DNA of 64,000 nucleotides from Clitoria ternatea (GCA_037962975.1 CM075671.1:44850501-44914500), one strand, 5' to 3'; counted from the first letter of the stretch, positions 1 through 13,135 are shown. Notes: a model not told the origin generated them from the sequence alone. A program made the numbers and translations.

Positions 1-3000
1 TCTAATTTTTTCATATCAACTCCAAATGCTACCAAATTTTGACACCAACTAATTTACACCATTTGTGACGTGTGCATATCGGCCTCACTCAAAAATCCTT
101 TAAAATGAGTGACTTATGTGCATAAATGTGTTTTACCCATTTTGAGGCACTTTTGTGTAACTCAAGGGCCTATTCTTATTGGAATTGACCCGTTCCAATT
201 TTTACAAGTCATAAACTACCAATATGGGCTATTGGAACTATCACGTGCCATCAAAACCACATAAAACTCAATTTGACCTTATTAGTTCCTCAATTAGGCA
301 TTATCTTCCAATTTTATCACCAATGCCATCACAATGGCTATCACATTCAATGCCAAACATCCACATAAATTCTCAATTCACAAAACATATACTTTATCCC
401 CTCAAGGATGGTTCATTAACATGTACATATTTCAACCCCTCTTGGGTTATTCATCAACATATATACACATATATTATAATCAATAGCCAACAATTTGTCA
501 TTCATATCATTTCACTATAAACATGGCAAGGCAAGCATGAGTATCATGACATACAATAATCATTAATTATATAACTCATGCAATTTGAATGTAAACTCCT
601 CTCCTACCTCGAAGGAAGAGCTGAAATCCGAATGCTCCGATCATTTGGCACTATCATCCGGAACACAATCTATATATCACATATATATGCATTCATAAAA
701 TCAATAACCATCTCAAGGAATTCCTCATAAATTCTAAATAATGACTTACACATTGTAAAGTTTATGAACAAGTTCTAAACTTGTCAAAACACTAATTTAT
801 GCAATTGTGTTAGGCTTCGGGAATTCCTTTCCCAAAACCAAGATTTTCTAAATCTTAAAGGGCCAACTACATCCAACAACAACTCCCCACTTTAAACATC
901 ACATATTCATCCTCAAACTCAATCCTTCTGACCATAACGTATATAGTCCCTAATCTTGAGATTAAGATGTTGGTGTATGCACTATGAGCTTTTTATGCTT
1001 TTTCATTTGTATCATTTTTTTATGCTTATCAATAAAATAAATATTTCAGTTTAAAATTGTTTTAAAACGTCTTTATCCTTGGAGTAATAGGTCATATAAA
1101 AATTATTCCTAAAATGTCCCTAGTCAAGTATTTACATGGGGACATGTAAATACACTGAGACTAGTGTGTGAGTGTACTGATGACCTGATCTCACAGATCA
1201 TAGGTATAGATGATATCAAGTCTTCACACGGGTACAGATTAAGAGTAATGATGTACTGGACAGACCCACCATGAGAACGTTGCATGGATCGTTACATGAT
1301 TGTCATAAACGATTCTCAATGTGATAATGGTATATGTAGTCCTTCGACCTGAAGTCACTACGATTCCTACATGAGGAGTTTATTATTTTAATACAATTAA
1401 ACGTCTTCTGTAACAAGAGGACTATAAAGGTTGTGATTAGGCAATGAACAAATTATACAGAGGGATGTGAGTGATGTAGATGGGATTTGTCTCTCCTATG
1501 TGACAGGAGTGATATCTATAGGCCACTTGATGGAGTAAGACTAAGAAAACGCATGGCCATGCTAGAAAGAATAAATATTAGATATTTATTCAGATTCAGT
1601 CTACTCTGGTATCAAGTAAAATAAATTGGGCCGTACAAGGATGACGCGACCATGCCTTGGGCCCAATTAGGATATCGTGACAAAAGGAACAAACATATTA
1701 AATAATTATCACTTATAGGTTATGTTGATAATATTCAGACATAATGATGCATTGCTAGATGTCGCTCTTATTTTATATTAATAATAAAATAATTTATTAT
1801 TAATATGACCGAGTATTTTACCTGTAAGGTCACACACATAGAGTAAGCCCATCAGAAAATGTTGTCTTATTTTAGTTGGACTAAAATAAAGCTATTGGGC
1901 CTAACTCATTTAGAATGAGTAAGGAGCCCAATTTTAGAGAGAACAAATTAGGTCAAACCTAAGCCTATAAATAGAGCATAAGATGCTCATAGGCCGTTCA
2001 CTCAAGTGAGACACAAATTCGCAAAAGTTGCAAGAGCTACACGCCGTCAAACTAGCAGTTGGCAAGTGTTGCGATTCTGGTGGGAGTGCTCATGTGGACT
2101 CCTAAAGGACGAGGCTACGACTGCTTCGGTGTTCTTCAAGAGGTAATCCAAAAATGATTTTTATGTTTATTTTGTGCTTTGAAACACGAAACCTTGCAAA
2201 TCCTTTGGAATCCCTTTTTTTTTCCGCTGCTCATGTTTAGGGATTTCCTAACATAAGATCCCATCAAATCCAATAATCCTTATTTTCTCATATACCAAAT
2301 TCTAATATCCCTTATGATAATACAATATTTCAACATCAATCTACAACCTCAATTACCAACACTTAAACATTATATACCCCAATACATCAACAACAATAAG
2401 CAATGCCCATCACATCAAACATTAATTCCACACATTTCATAACAACACTCATCCATGAGTTTCATTCTCTAGGATTTGTCATTACTATCATTATCCATCA
2501 TTATAAATAACAAATCACACATTAAATATCATCTATTCATATTCAATTCAACCTCCCAAGCTTCAATATATCTATTTTCCCCAAATTCTTAGGGCTAGGG
2601 TTTTCATCAAAACTTAACAACCATTATCAACATTCATCAATTCATCATCAATAGCTATCTCTCATAATTAACATCATTCTCTAACATCATTAAACATACA
2701 TTCTATTCACATTTTTCATTTCCCCCAATATATTAAAGTTAGGGTTTCACTATAACCCATCACCATCATAAATGCTCATCAATTTTCCACCCATCCAAGT
2801 ATTAATTTCATGCACCCATAACAACCCATTATAAATGCCATGATAACAACACTCCACCTCAGGGTTTCCATCATAAATGCTTCCACTCATAACCGCTATG
2901 CATACCATACACTCTCCCAACAAATAAAATCATAACCAATGTCATGGGCTCATCATAAATGGCGAGGGACATACCTCAAGCTAAGAAAAGGAAGTGGTTG

Positions 3001-3580
3001 CCAATAGAGGGAGAAAGAGCACGAAAATAGAGTGGGAGAAGGAGAGCTCCATACCACCATTGTTATCTCCTCCAAGCTTGAAGCAAACAAAATGGAAGAA
3101 GGAGGAAGGGCACACCACACTTGGATTTTGGAGAATGGAAGAAGAAGAAGGAGAAGAGAAGAAGAAGAGATGAAGAGAAAGAGAATAGGAAGAAGGAGAA
3201 GAAGTGGCGTGAAAAATTGAGCGAGGGGGATTTCGTTTTAAATTTCATTCGCTTCATTAAAATCTTTCCATTTTACAACATACAGGATCTTTGTTCGGGC
3301 TCAATACTAAATCCAAAAATTATTCCGAAGACACATTCGGATTCCCCATAATATTCTTAACAGCCCTGACCAATGGCATCTCAATCGGAGATACTTGGTC
3401 TAACACCCATATTTTAACTGGGTAAAATTTTATCTTCTAAAATCTCAATAAATTATAAATATCCATAATAAATCTTAATTTAATTATTCTAATATTTTTG
3501 GGACACTCATTAACTCATTTATAATTATTTACTATTTATTCCTCACATTTAATCATTTTTAGAAAATTCGGGATGTTACA
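1..3580 (-). mobile_element. Left (3') LTR of a giant-LTR LARD-type element, cut by the window edge
   Basis: This stretch aligns base for base with 8920-11178 once the nested insertion at 968-2253 is removed. By eye the two copies differ at roughly 5-8% of positions. It ends in TGTTACA at 3574-3580, followed at once by a purine-rich tract on the minus strand. The element therefore reads on the minus strand and this is its 3' LTR. About 2.8 kb of the LTR lies before position 1. No coding capacity is seen: short ORFs shared by the two copies (224-520 and 9143-9439) follow from sequence identity. A GA-rich patch (3030-3210) is conserved in both LTRs. Extreme LTR length without coding is the hallmark of LARDs. 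Confidence 0.82.
968..2253. mobile_element. Solo LTR nested in the LARD LTR (TSD TAAGA)
   Basis: A 1286 bp block is absent from the otherwise matching LARD LTR copy at 8920-11178. It starts TGTTGG and ends CCTAACA, the TG...CA LTR form, and is flanked by the 5 bp direct repeat TAAGA (963-967 and 2254-2258). A TATA-like TATAAATAGAG occurs near 1968. There is no internal domain, so it is a solo LTR left by recombination between two LTRs. The superfamily is not determined. The TATA position and the T-rich 3' end suggest it is transcribed on the plus strand. Confidence 0.88.
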
Positions 3581-3597
3581 ATCCACCCCACCTAAAA
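3581..3597 (-). other. Polypurine tract of the LARD element
   Basis: Read on the minus strand this is an aggtggggtggat-type purine run ending exactly where the LTR begins. It follows a segment (3598-3620) that resembles the conserved 3' end of Tekay-type gypsy pol genes, including ttcgaggacgaaattt. Position and composition fit the plus-strand primer for reverse transcription. Confidence 0.7.
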
Positions 3598-6078
3598 GAA
3601 ATTTCGTCCTCGAAATTTAATATCGGCATATACCATAAGGCCACACATCGGCAAGGTTCAATGACACCATAAAATAACATCAGACTTCCCAAAGTTCCTC
3701 AAGACATGCTCATAAAATTTCCTACATTATATGAGTCATATATCATCTATCACAACTCACCCATCAGAGCTCACATGTTCATACTCAGTACGACCAGATA
3801 GGCTCAGTACATTCACCATAAGCAGTTACAACCCTACACCTGCCCGACCTACGTGTTTCTGTATCCAACATACAGGATGGCGTCCCAATCCGGTAGTGGT
3901 TACCACAAACACATGAAGTCGGCGCATAAGTGCATGTTGCCACAATGCCTATGGCATGTAAGGCCATATCAGGACCAGTACTTCGTATTCCCATTGCTCA
4001 CATCGGTACATATTAAAATGATACTAGTCCATATAAGACTTAGTGACAATCCTCACAAGTCCACGACTAACACATTCATATCTTATCATCATTATACAAT
4101 TAATTTGGCATCCATCATGCCATACCAATCTTCAAATCTAATTAACACCACCATAAATTGGTGTACCTACCATAGATTTTCAATCACTACGGAGTAAATA
4201 CCACATCATCGGGCCTCATCTGTCCTGAAGTCATGATCAAATCGTCCAATAACCGTTCTCTCATTTATACATCGTTGGCTATAAATCGATTCAAACCTAA
4301 ACGAGTTACTAAACTTGCAGGAAGTACAAAATTCCGAGGTTAAAATGAGGTTCCCTATCATATGACAATCTCTCACATTAGGGATCCTCCTCATAGATCA
4401 CAATCAAAGTTCATAAATTGGAGGTATATCTCATACCTTATCATATTATTATGTGGTTTCTATCATCAATACGTCATCTTTCAAATTAAAGGGAGGTAAT
4501 AACACGATTGAATTTCCATCTACCAACCTGTAATCACACATGTCATTTCTAAGTCATATCACAATCCATAATTAATCTAATGATCATAACCTTAAGGGCA
4601 CACAATTTAGCCCATAGTCATACCGCAAAATCGTATGCCAATACCTCGTCATACTCCGAACTCAACATTATTATTCATAAGTTATTCAGGGGTCACATTT
4701 ATTATTCATATTTCCATTGCACGTAATGGTTCTAGCCTCAGGAATTCATCAGCTAATTAATTCTACTAGGGCTCAACTAATCACAACATTCGACCAGTCA
4801 GTAGACTTAGAAAGTCTAAGGGTCATCTAGTACCCATTACGAAACACTTCCACAACACCCATCATTAAGTATTGTTCATAAATAGCATAGAGTCTAGACC
4901 ACCATACGGTCCAATTAAATCAATCCTCCACAACGTTTGATCATACAAGATCATGCCGAGTTAAACCAGGGTACCACATCTAGTGGGTCATAATTGAATA
5001 AATCATTCCCTCAGTACTCACATATATAAAATCAAGTCTTAACCCCAATCTAACACGTACACAATTTCACATGTAATCACTTATCACATATTCAAGTTCC
5101 CAAGCTAGGGAGATACAACAAATCACTTGTATCATATAACATATAAGGTTCTTATGCCAAAGGATATAAAATCCACCCTTCACAAATGGCACAATCCATC
5201 ATTTAAAATTAAAAAAATGCCCACACTAGGGAATTCTTTCACCCTCACTCATTCAATCAACTCAAGCACATGAAGCGCTTACATTCAACAAACATACTTT
5301 GGCCATAAGCCACAAGCATGAATTACATAAGAGACCTAACCAATTAATTTAATTTTCACATATAACAAGGTCTCAACACCCATGGCCTACTACCATATCA
5401 ATTCATATTTCATATCTCACATTCATCAATTTCAATATTTCATTTCCATGATTGACATCCAACACAGATCCACCATCAAATCAATTTTATGCTCAATACC
5501 TAAACATCAATACATAATCACAGTATATTCGTCAATTGAAGGAAATAGGGTAAGGAACTTGGTCGGTCTTACATAAATAAACACATCGATCATGTTGAGG
5601 GATTCATCCCCCACATATTCAATATCATGATCCACTCATGATTATCGATGAGCGACTAGGCTCTACTAATGCATTTAACATCCTTAATAACAAATTGGGC
5701 ACATTTCCAAAAACATTAATCATAACCCATTATTAATAATTTACAAAGAATCCAAAATAGGTAAACAATGCCCCAATAGTCAATTCATAACTCCCAGTCA
5801 ATTAATCATTCACAAATCCTCATAGGGCCATCAATGTTTTGATATAATATCACTCACTAGTCAATTATCACCCTTAAATCCATGCTAAGGAACCATATTT
5901 GAACAATGGGTATCTAGCTCTAATCATCACCAAAACCTTTCAATATTGAGCAACTATGCTCCAATCGACCATAATATCAATTCAATACGGAGCAACCTTG
6001 CTCAGACAATGATCAATGGCTTCTATACTAGCAAACATGTTCTAGAAAAATCAACAACATCTATACAGAGCAGACAAC
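3598..6078 (-). mobile_element. Non-coding interior of the LARD element
   Basis: About 2.5 kb between PPT and PBS. No ORF resembles gag, protease, RT, RNase H or integrase; the longest ORFs (60-114 codons) are unrelated to known families. Only the first ~20 bases next to the PPT look like a relic of a Tekay-type pol 3' end. The element must depend on proteins supplied in trans. The Tekay-like element at 28488-46976 shares the same kind of PBS and a similar PPT-proximal sequence, so that lineage is a plausible donor (inference). Confidence 0.75.
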
Positions 6079-6090
6079 GCTCTAATACCA
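6079..6090 (-). other. Primer binding site of the LARD (initiator tRNA-Met type)
   Basis: On the minus strand it reads TGGTATTAGAGC, one mismatch from the plant initiator-tRNA-Met PBS TGGTATCAGAGC. It lies 4 bases from the LTR end. The mismatch is a C-to-T change. It fixes the strand (minus) and shows the 5' LTR is the right-hand one. Confidence 0.8.
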
Positions 6091-7159
6091 CCTTTGTAAC
6101 ACCTCGGATTTCCAAACTTGGATCCCGATGTAATTAAGATAATAAAAATACAAGTAAATTTTTTTTGCATTCGAAATAGTTTTTAACACCATCTCGACTA
6201 TATCAAGACCCAAACCACAGAAAACCGAAGAGTGAGATTTATCAACATATAACTGGATCAATAATTAATTCACCCATAATGGTATACGAAAATAGTAGAG
6301 TTTACAGCGGAAGAAGAATATGTATACCGGGCATACGCCTAGTCCCATATATGACGATATGAGAAAAAGCTCGGCAAAGCATGCAAACACCTAACATAAA
6401 CCTATTATTATAACCCATTCATGCACTGACAACAGACACATGCATTGCCTAAGATATAATATAAATATGCATATACATCCGGGGTCATGCCCCAACTATC
6501 ACCACTGCCCATATCTCATAATTGACCTACTCATTCACCTATTGGCATTAATCTAAACACTCTCATTATTAATGTATATTATTCAAGTTCAATACCTCAA
6601 GTACTCATCAAATCATCGATATCATCATATACAATTTTATCCATTACATTAAAATTCACAAATGATGCCGGCCAAGGCACTTCTACTACCACTATTTACC
6701 TTCCCGAAACTTCAATTTTAAATCCGAACTCATCCCATGGCAACCTGTATCACAATGCTAAAAAGGAGACCACATGGGAGAGTGAGTTATACATTCAAAA
6801 TGAAGAATATACATATATTGTGATTAAGTGTACATGCATTCATTCATCATGTGTGTTTTGCTATAAAATTATTAAATCATCATTCAATCATCATCACATT
6901 GTTATAATAGGCGTACAAGCCGCATGAATCACAAATCACAACATAAGCAACCACAAGCACATACACAATCATAGTGCCACATATCAATCATGGGCGTTCA
7001 CAAATCATCATTATTAGTTTATTAAATCTTTACTCAATTCCTCCTCACAAGGGGTTTTTCATCTCTCTTGGTCATCCCATCTTAAATGTCATGCACCTAT
7101 GGCTAATACATATGTCAACTGTTTAATGCATATGCAATGGATCCATTTCATTTCAACAG

Positions 7160-7560
7160 GTGATCGCAACCACCACATCATTCATTCACATGGGTTTCCC
7201 GCCTCGCAAGGGGTACTCCCTCTAGCAGCCTCGTAAGGTGCTTTCTTGTGATCGCTACCATGTTTAATAATTCATATTAGTTTCCTGCCTTGCAAGGGGT
7301 ACTCTGGCCACGTGATCGCAACCACGACCATCATAGGAACTCGTAAGCCCTTTTTATTTCAATTACCAAGTGATCACAACCACTGGCTTGTCATCATACC
7401 ATGGTCCCTGCAGGGCCTATGATTTCAACAACCTGGTGATCGTAACCACCGTCTCAATATCATATCATCATCACGTTGGTTTCCTACCTTGCAAGGGGTA
7501 TTCCCTTCATAGAATCCCGCAGGATATTTCATCATTGTGATCGCAACCACATTTCAATGT
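7160..7560. repeat. Degenerate repeats of GTGATCGCAACCAC inside the LARD LTR
   Basis: The motif GTGATCGCAACCAC or a close variant occurs six times (about 7160, 7248, 7312, 7370, 7436, 7537), spaced 58-101 bp. It alternates with a second motif resembling TTTCCTGCCTTGCAAGGGGT (about 7190, 7280, 7480). The spacing is irregular, so this is an old, partly decayed array. Confidence 0.7.
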
Positions 7561-8478
7561 TATGCCATGCCATGAATGCAAAATGCAATAATGCATATGC
7601 CCATCAACCTCACAAGGATATCTCACCCTCTCATATAGGGATATATTTTAATTTGGCATTTTTAATCAATAACATATAATCATTTACAAGGTCCCTTAAC
7701 GCATATCATTCATGTACTTGACATCTTAATAGCCATAATATCATTCTCACATTAATCCACGCATAGAATTCAAGAAGCATGGCAAGCATCAAGTATGAGT
7801 CCACACATGGGAATCAATCAAGGCATGTTGATAAACACATTTCAAGTACATAGCATCACATGCTAGCCAATACAATCAAATCTATATGTACAAGATTACA
7901 CTTGTATCAAACACAATGGCATTGCCATCATTAATAATATAAATCACGATTAAACCAAGGGTATGTTCAAGAACAATATCCTTTTTCATCGAACATCATT
8001 AATCATCATTCAGTGTGTGTGGCCTTATCCATTTTTGATCATTATAGATACTATTTCAATTTCATTGAGTTATCATAACTCATTCCCACTCAATTATCCC
8101 CTCATTAATTTCATTATCATACAAGGTGTATCATATAACCACAACCTTTAATTTTTTGTTATCAAACATGTATCACATCAACGGCGGTGTACATTCATGT
8201 TTTTAAACATGATTTAGACATACACATAACTTACCAAGGCCTTAAGCCATTCTCCAATCACCACTAAGATAAACTACACATATACCCCTAGTGAATTCGC
8301 TCATAATTATTCCAAAAGTATGCATGGGATTGGAAGAAGGTTTCAGAATACCCCATTAAATTGTCGAGTAGGCCTAACGGTCCATGGAGTACAAGGTAAG
8401 TACTCAAAAGAGGTAAAAATGTAAATCCTAAGCTGATTTAATCAATTTAGCTAGTTATAATTGATTACGGGTAGGAGC

Positions 8479-8862
8479 TAATCGATTACACTGCTTCTGT
8501 AGGTGGTATAATGTATCAGGTGTTGTACATAATCGATTACAAGACTAGGTAATCGATTACCTTGTTTCTGTTTTAGTACATAGTCGATTTCACCCTCGAA
8601 CACAATCGATTACATTAATTTTGTTTGGTCTCTATTCGATTACACCCTCGAACACAATCGATACATTAATTATGTTTGGTCTCTAATCGATTACACCCTC
8701 GAACATAATCGATTACATTAATGATGTTTGGTCTCTAATCGATTACACCCTCGAACATAATCGATTACTGGGCTACATATAGGTTTGTAATCAATTAAGC
8801 CAATCGATTACTATAGGAACAGAATCCTTGTAATCGATTAGACTAATAATCTAATCGATTAC
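8479..8862. repeat. TAATCGATTA cluster with a 52 bp tandem unit in the LARD LTR
   Basis: The palindrome TAATCGATTA or a one-base variant occurs more than a dozen times. Within it a 52 bp unit repeats four times; the marker CACCCTCGAACA starts at 8591, 8643, 8694 and 8746. The left LTR copy of this region lies outside the window. Confidence 0.85.
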
Positions 8863-11178
8863 GGATTATCAGAATGCAGAAATTATGCAGAAAATACATA
8901 ATTTTGGACTTCCAACCCCTCTAATGTTTTCATATCAACTCCAAATGCTACCAAATTTTGACACCAATTAATTTACACCATTTGTAACGTGTGGCCACTG
9001 GGCTCATTCAAAAATCCTTTAAAATGAGTGACATATGCACATAAATACATTTTACCTATTTTGATGCACTTTTGTGCAACTTAAGGGCCTATTCTTATTG
9101 GAATTGGCCCGTTCCAATTTTTACAAGTCATAAACTACCAATATGGGCTATTGGAACTATCATGTGCCATCAAAATCACATAAAACTCAATTTGACCTTA
9201 TTAGTTCCTCAATTATGCATTATCTTCCAATTTTATCACCAATGTCATCACAATGGCTATCACATTCAATGCCAAAGATCCACATAAATTCTCAATTCAC
9301 AAAACGTATACTTCATCCCCTCAAGGATGGTTCATTAACATGTACATATTTCAACCTCTCTTTGGTTATTCATCAACATATATACACATATATTATCATC
9401 AATAGCCAACAATTTGTCATTCACATCATTTCACTATAAACATGGCAAGGCAAGCATGAGTACCATGACATACAATAATTATCAATTATATAACTCATGC
9501 AATTTGAATCTAAACTCCTCTCCTACCTCGAGGGAAGAGCCGAAATCTGAATGCTCCGATCATTTTGCACCATCATCTGGAACATAATCTATATATCACA
9601 TACATATGCATTCATAAAATCAATAACCATCTCAAGGCATTCCTCATAAATTCTAAATAATGACTTACACATTGTAAAGTTTATGAACAAGTTCTAAACT
9701 TGTCAAAACACCAATTTATGCAATTGTGTTAGGCTTCGGGAATTCCTTTCTCAAAACCAAGAATTTCTAAATCTTAAAGGGCCAACTACACCCAACAACA
9801 ACTCCCCACTTTAAACATCACATATTCATCCTCAAACTCAATCCTTATGACCACAACATATATAGTCCCTAATCTTGAGATTAGGATCCCATCAAATCCA
9901 ATAATCCTTATTTTCTCATATACAATATTTCAACATCAATCTACAACCTCAATTACCAACACTTAAACATTATACCCCAATATATCAACAACAATAAGCA
10001 ATGCCCATCACATCAAACATTAATTCCACACATTTCATAACAACACTCATCCATGAGTTTCATTCTCTAGGATTTGTCATTACTATCATTATCCATCATT
10101 ATAAATAACAAATCACACATTAAATATCATCTATTCATATTCAACTAAACCTCCCAAGCTTCAATATATCCATTTTCCCCAAATTCATAGGGCTAGGGTT
10201 TTCATCAAAACTTAACAACCATTATCAACATTCATCAATTCATCATCAATGGCTATCTCTCATCATTAACATCATTCTCTAACATCATTAAACATACATT
10301 CTATATACGTTTTTCATTCCCCCAATATATTAAAGTTAGGGTTTCACTAGAACTCATCACCATTATAAATGCTCATCAATTTTCCAATCATCCAAGTGTT
10401 AATTTCATGCACCCATAATAACCCATTATAAATGCCATGATAATAACACTCCACCTCAGTGTTTCCAAAATAAATGTTTCCACTCATAACCCCTATGCAT
10501 ACCATACACTCTCCTAACAAATAAAATCATAACCAATGTCATAGGCTCATCATAAATGGTGAGGGACATACCTCAAGCTAAGAAAAGGAAGTGGTTGCTA
10601 AGAGAGGGAGAGAGAGCACGAAAATAGAGTGGGAGAAGGAGAGCTCCATACCACCATTGTTATCTCCTCTAAGTTTGAAGCAAACAAAATGGAAGAAGGA
10701 GGAAGGGCACACCATACTTAGATTTTGGAGAATGGAAGAAGAAGAAGGAGAAGAGAAGAAGAAGAGATGAAGAGAAAGAGAATAGGAAGAAGGAGAAGAA
10801 GTAGCGTAAAGAATTGAGAGAGGGGGGATTTTGTTTTAAATTTCATTCCCTTCATTAAAATCTCTCCGTTTTACAACATACAAGATCTCTGTTCGGGCTC
10901 AATACTAAATCCAAAAATTATTCCAAAGACACATTCAGATTCCCCATAATATTCTTAACAGCCCTGACCAACGGCATCTTAATCAGAGATACTTGGTCTG
11001 ACACCCATATTTTAACTGGGTAAAATTTTATCTCCTAAAATCTCAATAAATTATAAATATCCATAATAAATCTCAATTTAATTATTCTAATATTTTTGGG
11101 ACACTCATTAACTCATTTATAATTATTTACTATTTATTCCTCACATTTAATCATTTTTAGAAAATTTGGGATGTTATA

Positions 11179-11680
11179 GGTCACACTTCTTAACATACTC
11201 CGTGGTATCCTTCTTCATCGTGGGCTACCAATATCCAGCCCAGTATATCTTTCACATCAAACTCTTCAACCCAAAATGATATCCATATTGCCCCTCATGG
11301 ACCTCTTTTATCACCTCTTAAACTTCATTCTCATTAAGGTATATGAGATAAGGCCCTGAGAAACCTCATCGAAACAAGGTCTCATCAATCATGGTAAAGA
11401 TTTAAAGCTCCATTTTGACTCTTTTCCTCTCAGCATCATCAGTGGGTAATTGGCTATTCACCAAATACCTGACAAATGGTACCACCCAAGAGTCTTCACT
11501 AAAGGTGTGGGCGTGGATAGCATAAAGGGAGGGTGGGTGGGAGATACTGGGCTCTATCAAGGTATTCTTAATCAACGTGGTTATGCTCCCAACTTCTTTG
11601 TACTTGAACATTGTATTCTCCACACTTGGGACATGCTTGAAGCGATGGTTTGGAACCTTTCTTTCAAGTTGTTTACACAT
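11179..11680 (-). pseudogene. Tat RNase H-integrase linker and truncated integrase zinc domain
   Basis: The open part (11680-11402) matches the linker between RNase H and integrase in Tat-like polyproteins, with the D-S-W and RYL..QLP motifs. After a stop, the frame resumes with an HHCC-like segment (EVHEGQYGYHFG, then a Y-W-P-T-M-like stretch and EYVKKCD). The last cysteine pair is cut by the LARD boundary at 11178/11179. Integrase inserts element DNA into the genome; this copy lacks the whole catalytic core within the window. Stops near 11350, 11300 and 11240 show decay before or after the insertion. Confidence 0.7.
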
Positions 11681-11689
11681 GCCAAGTAT

Positions 11690-13135
11690 TGCTATAGTAG
11701 AGGCTCCTTAGCCTGATATTCTCAAAGGATTTGAGAGATGATGAGTTAAGAATCATTACATAAGGTCACTAATCTTGCATCGATGTAAAGAGCCGCTCTT
11801 AACCCTATGAGACAAGCTTCATACTCAGCCTAGTTTTTTAAGGTGGTGAAATGAAAGTGCAATGAGATCTCAAGATGGACCCCATCATCACTTTCAACGA
11901 TAACTCTAGCTCTGCACCCCTTATTATTAGAGGATCTATCAACATAACACTGTCTAATAGGATTAGGATTCCTCTAGATCTGAACTAGTGAGCTCCACTA
12001 TGAAGACTACTACCGCTTGGGCTTTGATGGTGCTTTGGGGTTCGTACGTGATGCCAAACTCAGACAGATCCACTGCCTATTTGATCATTTTTCCTGTGAG
12101 TTCGGGCTTGAAAAAAATTATCTGAAGTAGGAGATTAGTTCTGACCACTATCGGATGAGCGTAGAAACAAGGCCTTAAATGATGAAATTCCTAAAAAACT
12201 ACCAGAGTCATCTTCTTAATTTTTTGGTACCGGCATTATGTCCCGTATAGTGTTTTTCCAGTGAAATACATAGGCCTTTGTCCCTCAAGGGTCTCCTTCA
12301 CTAGAGCAACTCCTAGAGCTTCATCTGAAATAGATAAGTAAAGAATCAGATGTTCACTAGGGTCAGGCTTTACCAAAATAAAGGGTTTGGATAGTACTTC
12401 CTTGAAGCTTTGAAAAGCAACCTCTTGCTCTGGTCCCCACTCAAACTTGCTCTTCTTCAATATTTTATAGAAGGGGAAGGAACAATGTTCCATCTTTGGC
12501 ATGAAGTGTACTAGGGCCGCGATCTTGCTATTCAAGGACTATATTTCACATAAATTTTTGGGACTTTAAGGCTCTTGGATAACCTGAGATTTGTCTGGAT
12601 TGGGCTTAATGCCTCACCGCGTCAGCATAAATCCCAGAAATCTTCCACCAGAAAATGTGAAAGTACACTTTAACGGGTTAAGCCGCATGTTATAGTGCCG
12701 GAACCGCTGAAAAATCTTGCGAAGATCTTCAACGTGGTCTTCTCCAGTAAGGGTCTTGACGATGATATCATCAATGTACACTTCCACCAACTTTGGTATG
12801 CATGCCCTTGAACACCTTATTGATCATTTGTTGGTATATGGCTCTAATGTTCTTCAAACCAAACGACATAACAGTGTAGTAAAACACCCCTTTGTCATTC
12901 ACAAATGTCGTCTTCTCCTGGTCGCTTTCCCATATTGGTATCTAATTATAACCTGAGTAAGCATCCATCAAAGATAAAAACTAATAACCAGAGGAATCAT
13001 CAACCATTCTGTCAATGTTGGGTAATTGGTAGGGGTCCTTGGGGAAACATTTATTCAGATAAACATAATCTGTACACATACGCCACTTCCCATTTGACTT
13101 TTAGACCATAACAACATTTGTGAGCCATGAAGAAC
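11690..13135 (-). pseudogene. Tat reverse transcriptase and RNase H (pol), disrupted
   Basis: RT copies element RNA into DNA and RNase H removes the RNA strand. From right to left I see an RT opening like V-V-M-V...KSNGKWRMCTDY (about 13115-13050) with one stop, then catalytic Y-I-D-D at 12767-12778. An RT-RNase H linker (12535-12236) follows, starting N-S-K-I-A-A-L and containing W-G-P-E-Q and LYLSISDEALG. RNase H continues to about 11700, ending near the EYQAKEPT-like motif. Several frameshifts and stops break the frame. The N-x-(R/K)-I-A-A-L form and domain order favour the Tat/Retand group over Athila. Confidence 0.75.

Larger units (their letters stand above)
6095..11178 (-). mobile_element. 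Right (5') LTR of the LARD element, 5.08 kb
   Basis: Begins TGTAACACC at 6095 beside the PBS and ends TGTTATA at 11178. The terminal CA has become TA; the left LTR keeps TGTTACA. The last 2259 bp match the left LTR. It contains two internal repeat clusters (7160-7560 and 8479-8862) and a GA-rich patch (10690-10800). At 11179 the sequence changes abruptly to Tat integrase. The duplicated target would begin ggtca at 11179, but its partner lies outside the window. Confidence 0.83.

Noticed and set aside
224..520. 98-codon ORF, nearly identical at 9143-9439
   Set aside because: The two copies are in paired LARD LTRs, so similarity reflects shared descent of the LTR, not coding selection. Composition is AT-driven and no domain is visible.
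8479..8862. CRISPR-like array (TAATCGATTA repeats)
   Set aside because: Repeats are short, palindromic and inside an LTR of a plant element; spacers are themselves repeated as a 52 bp unit. CRISPR arrays are not expected in plant nuclear DNA.
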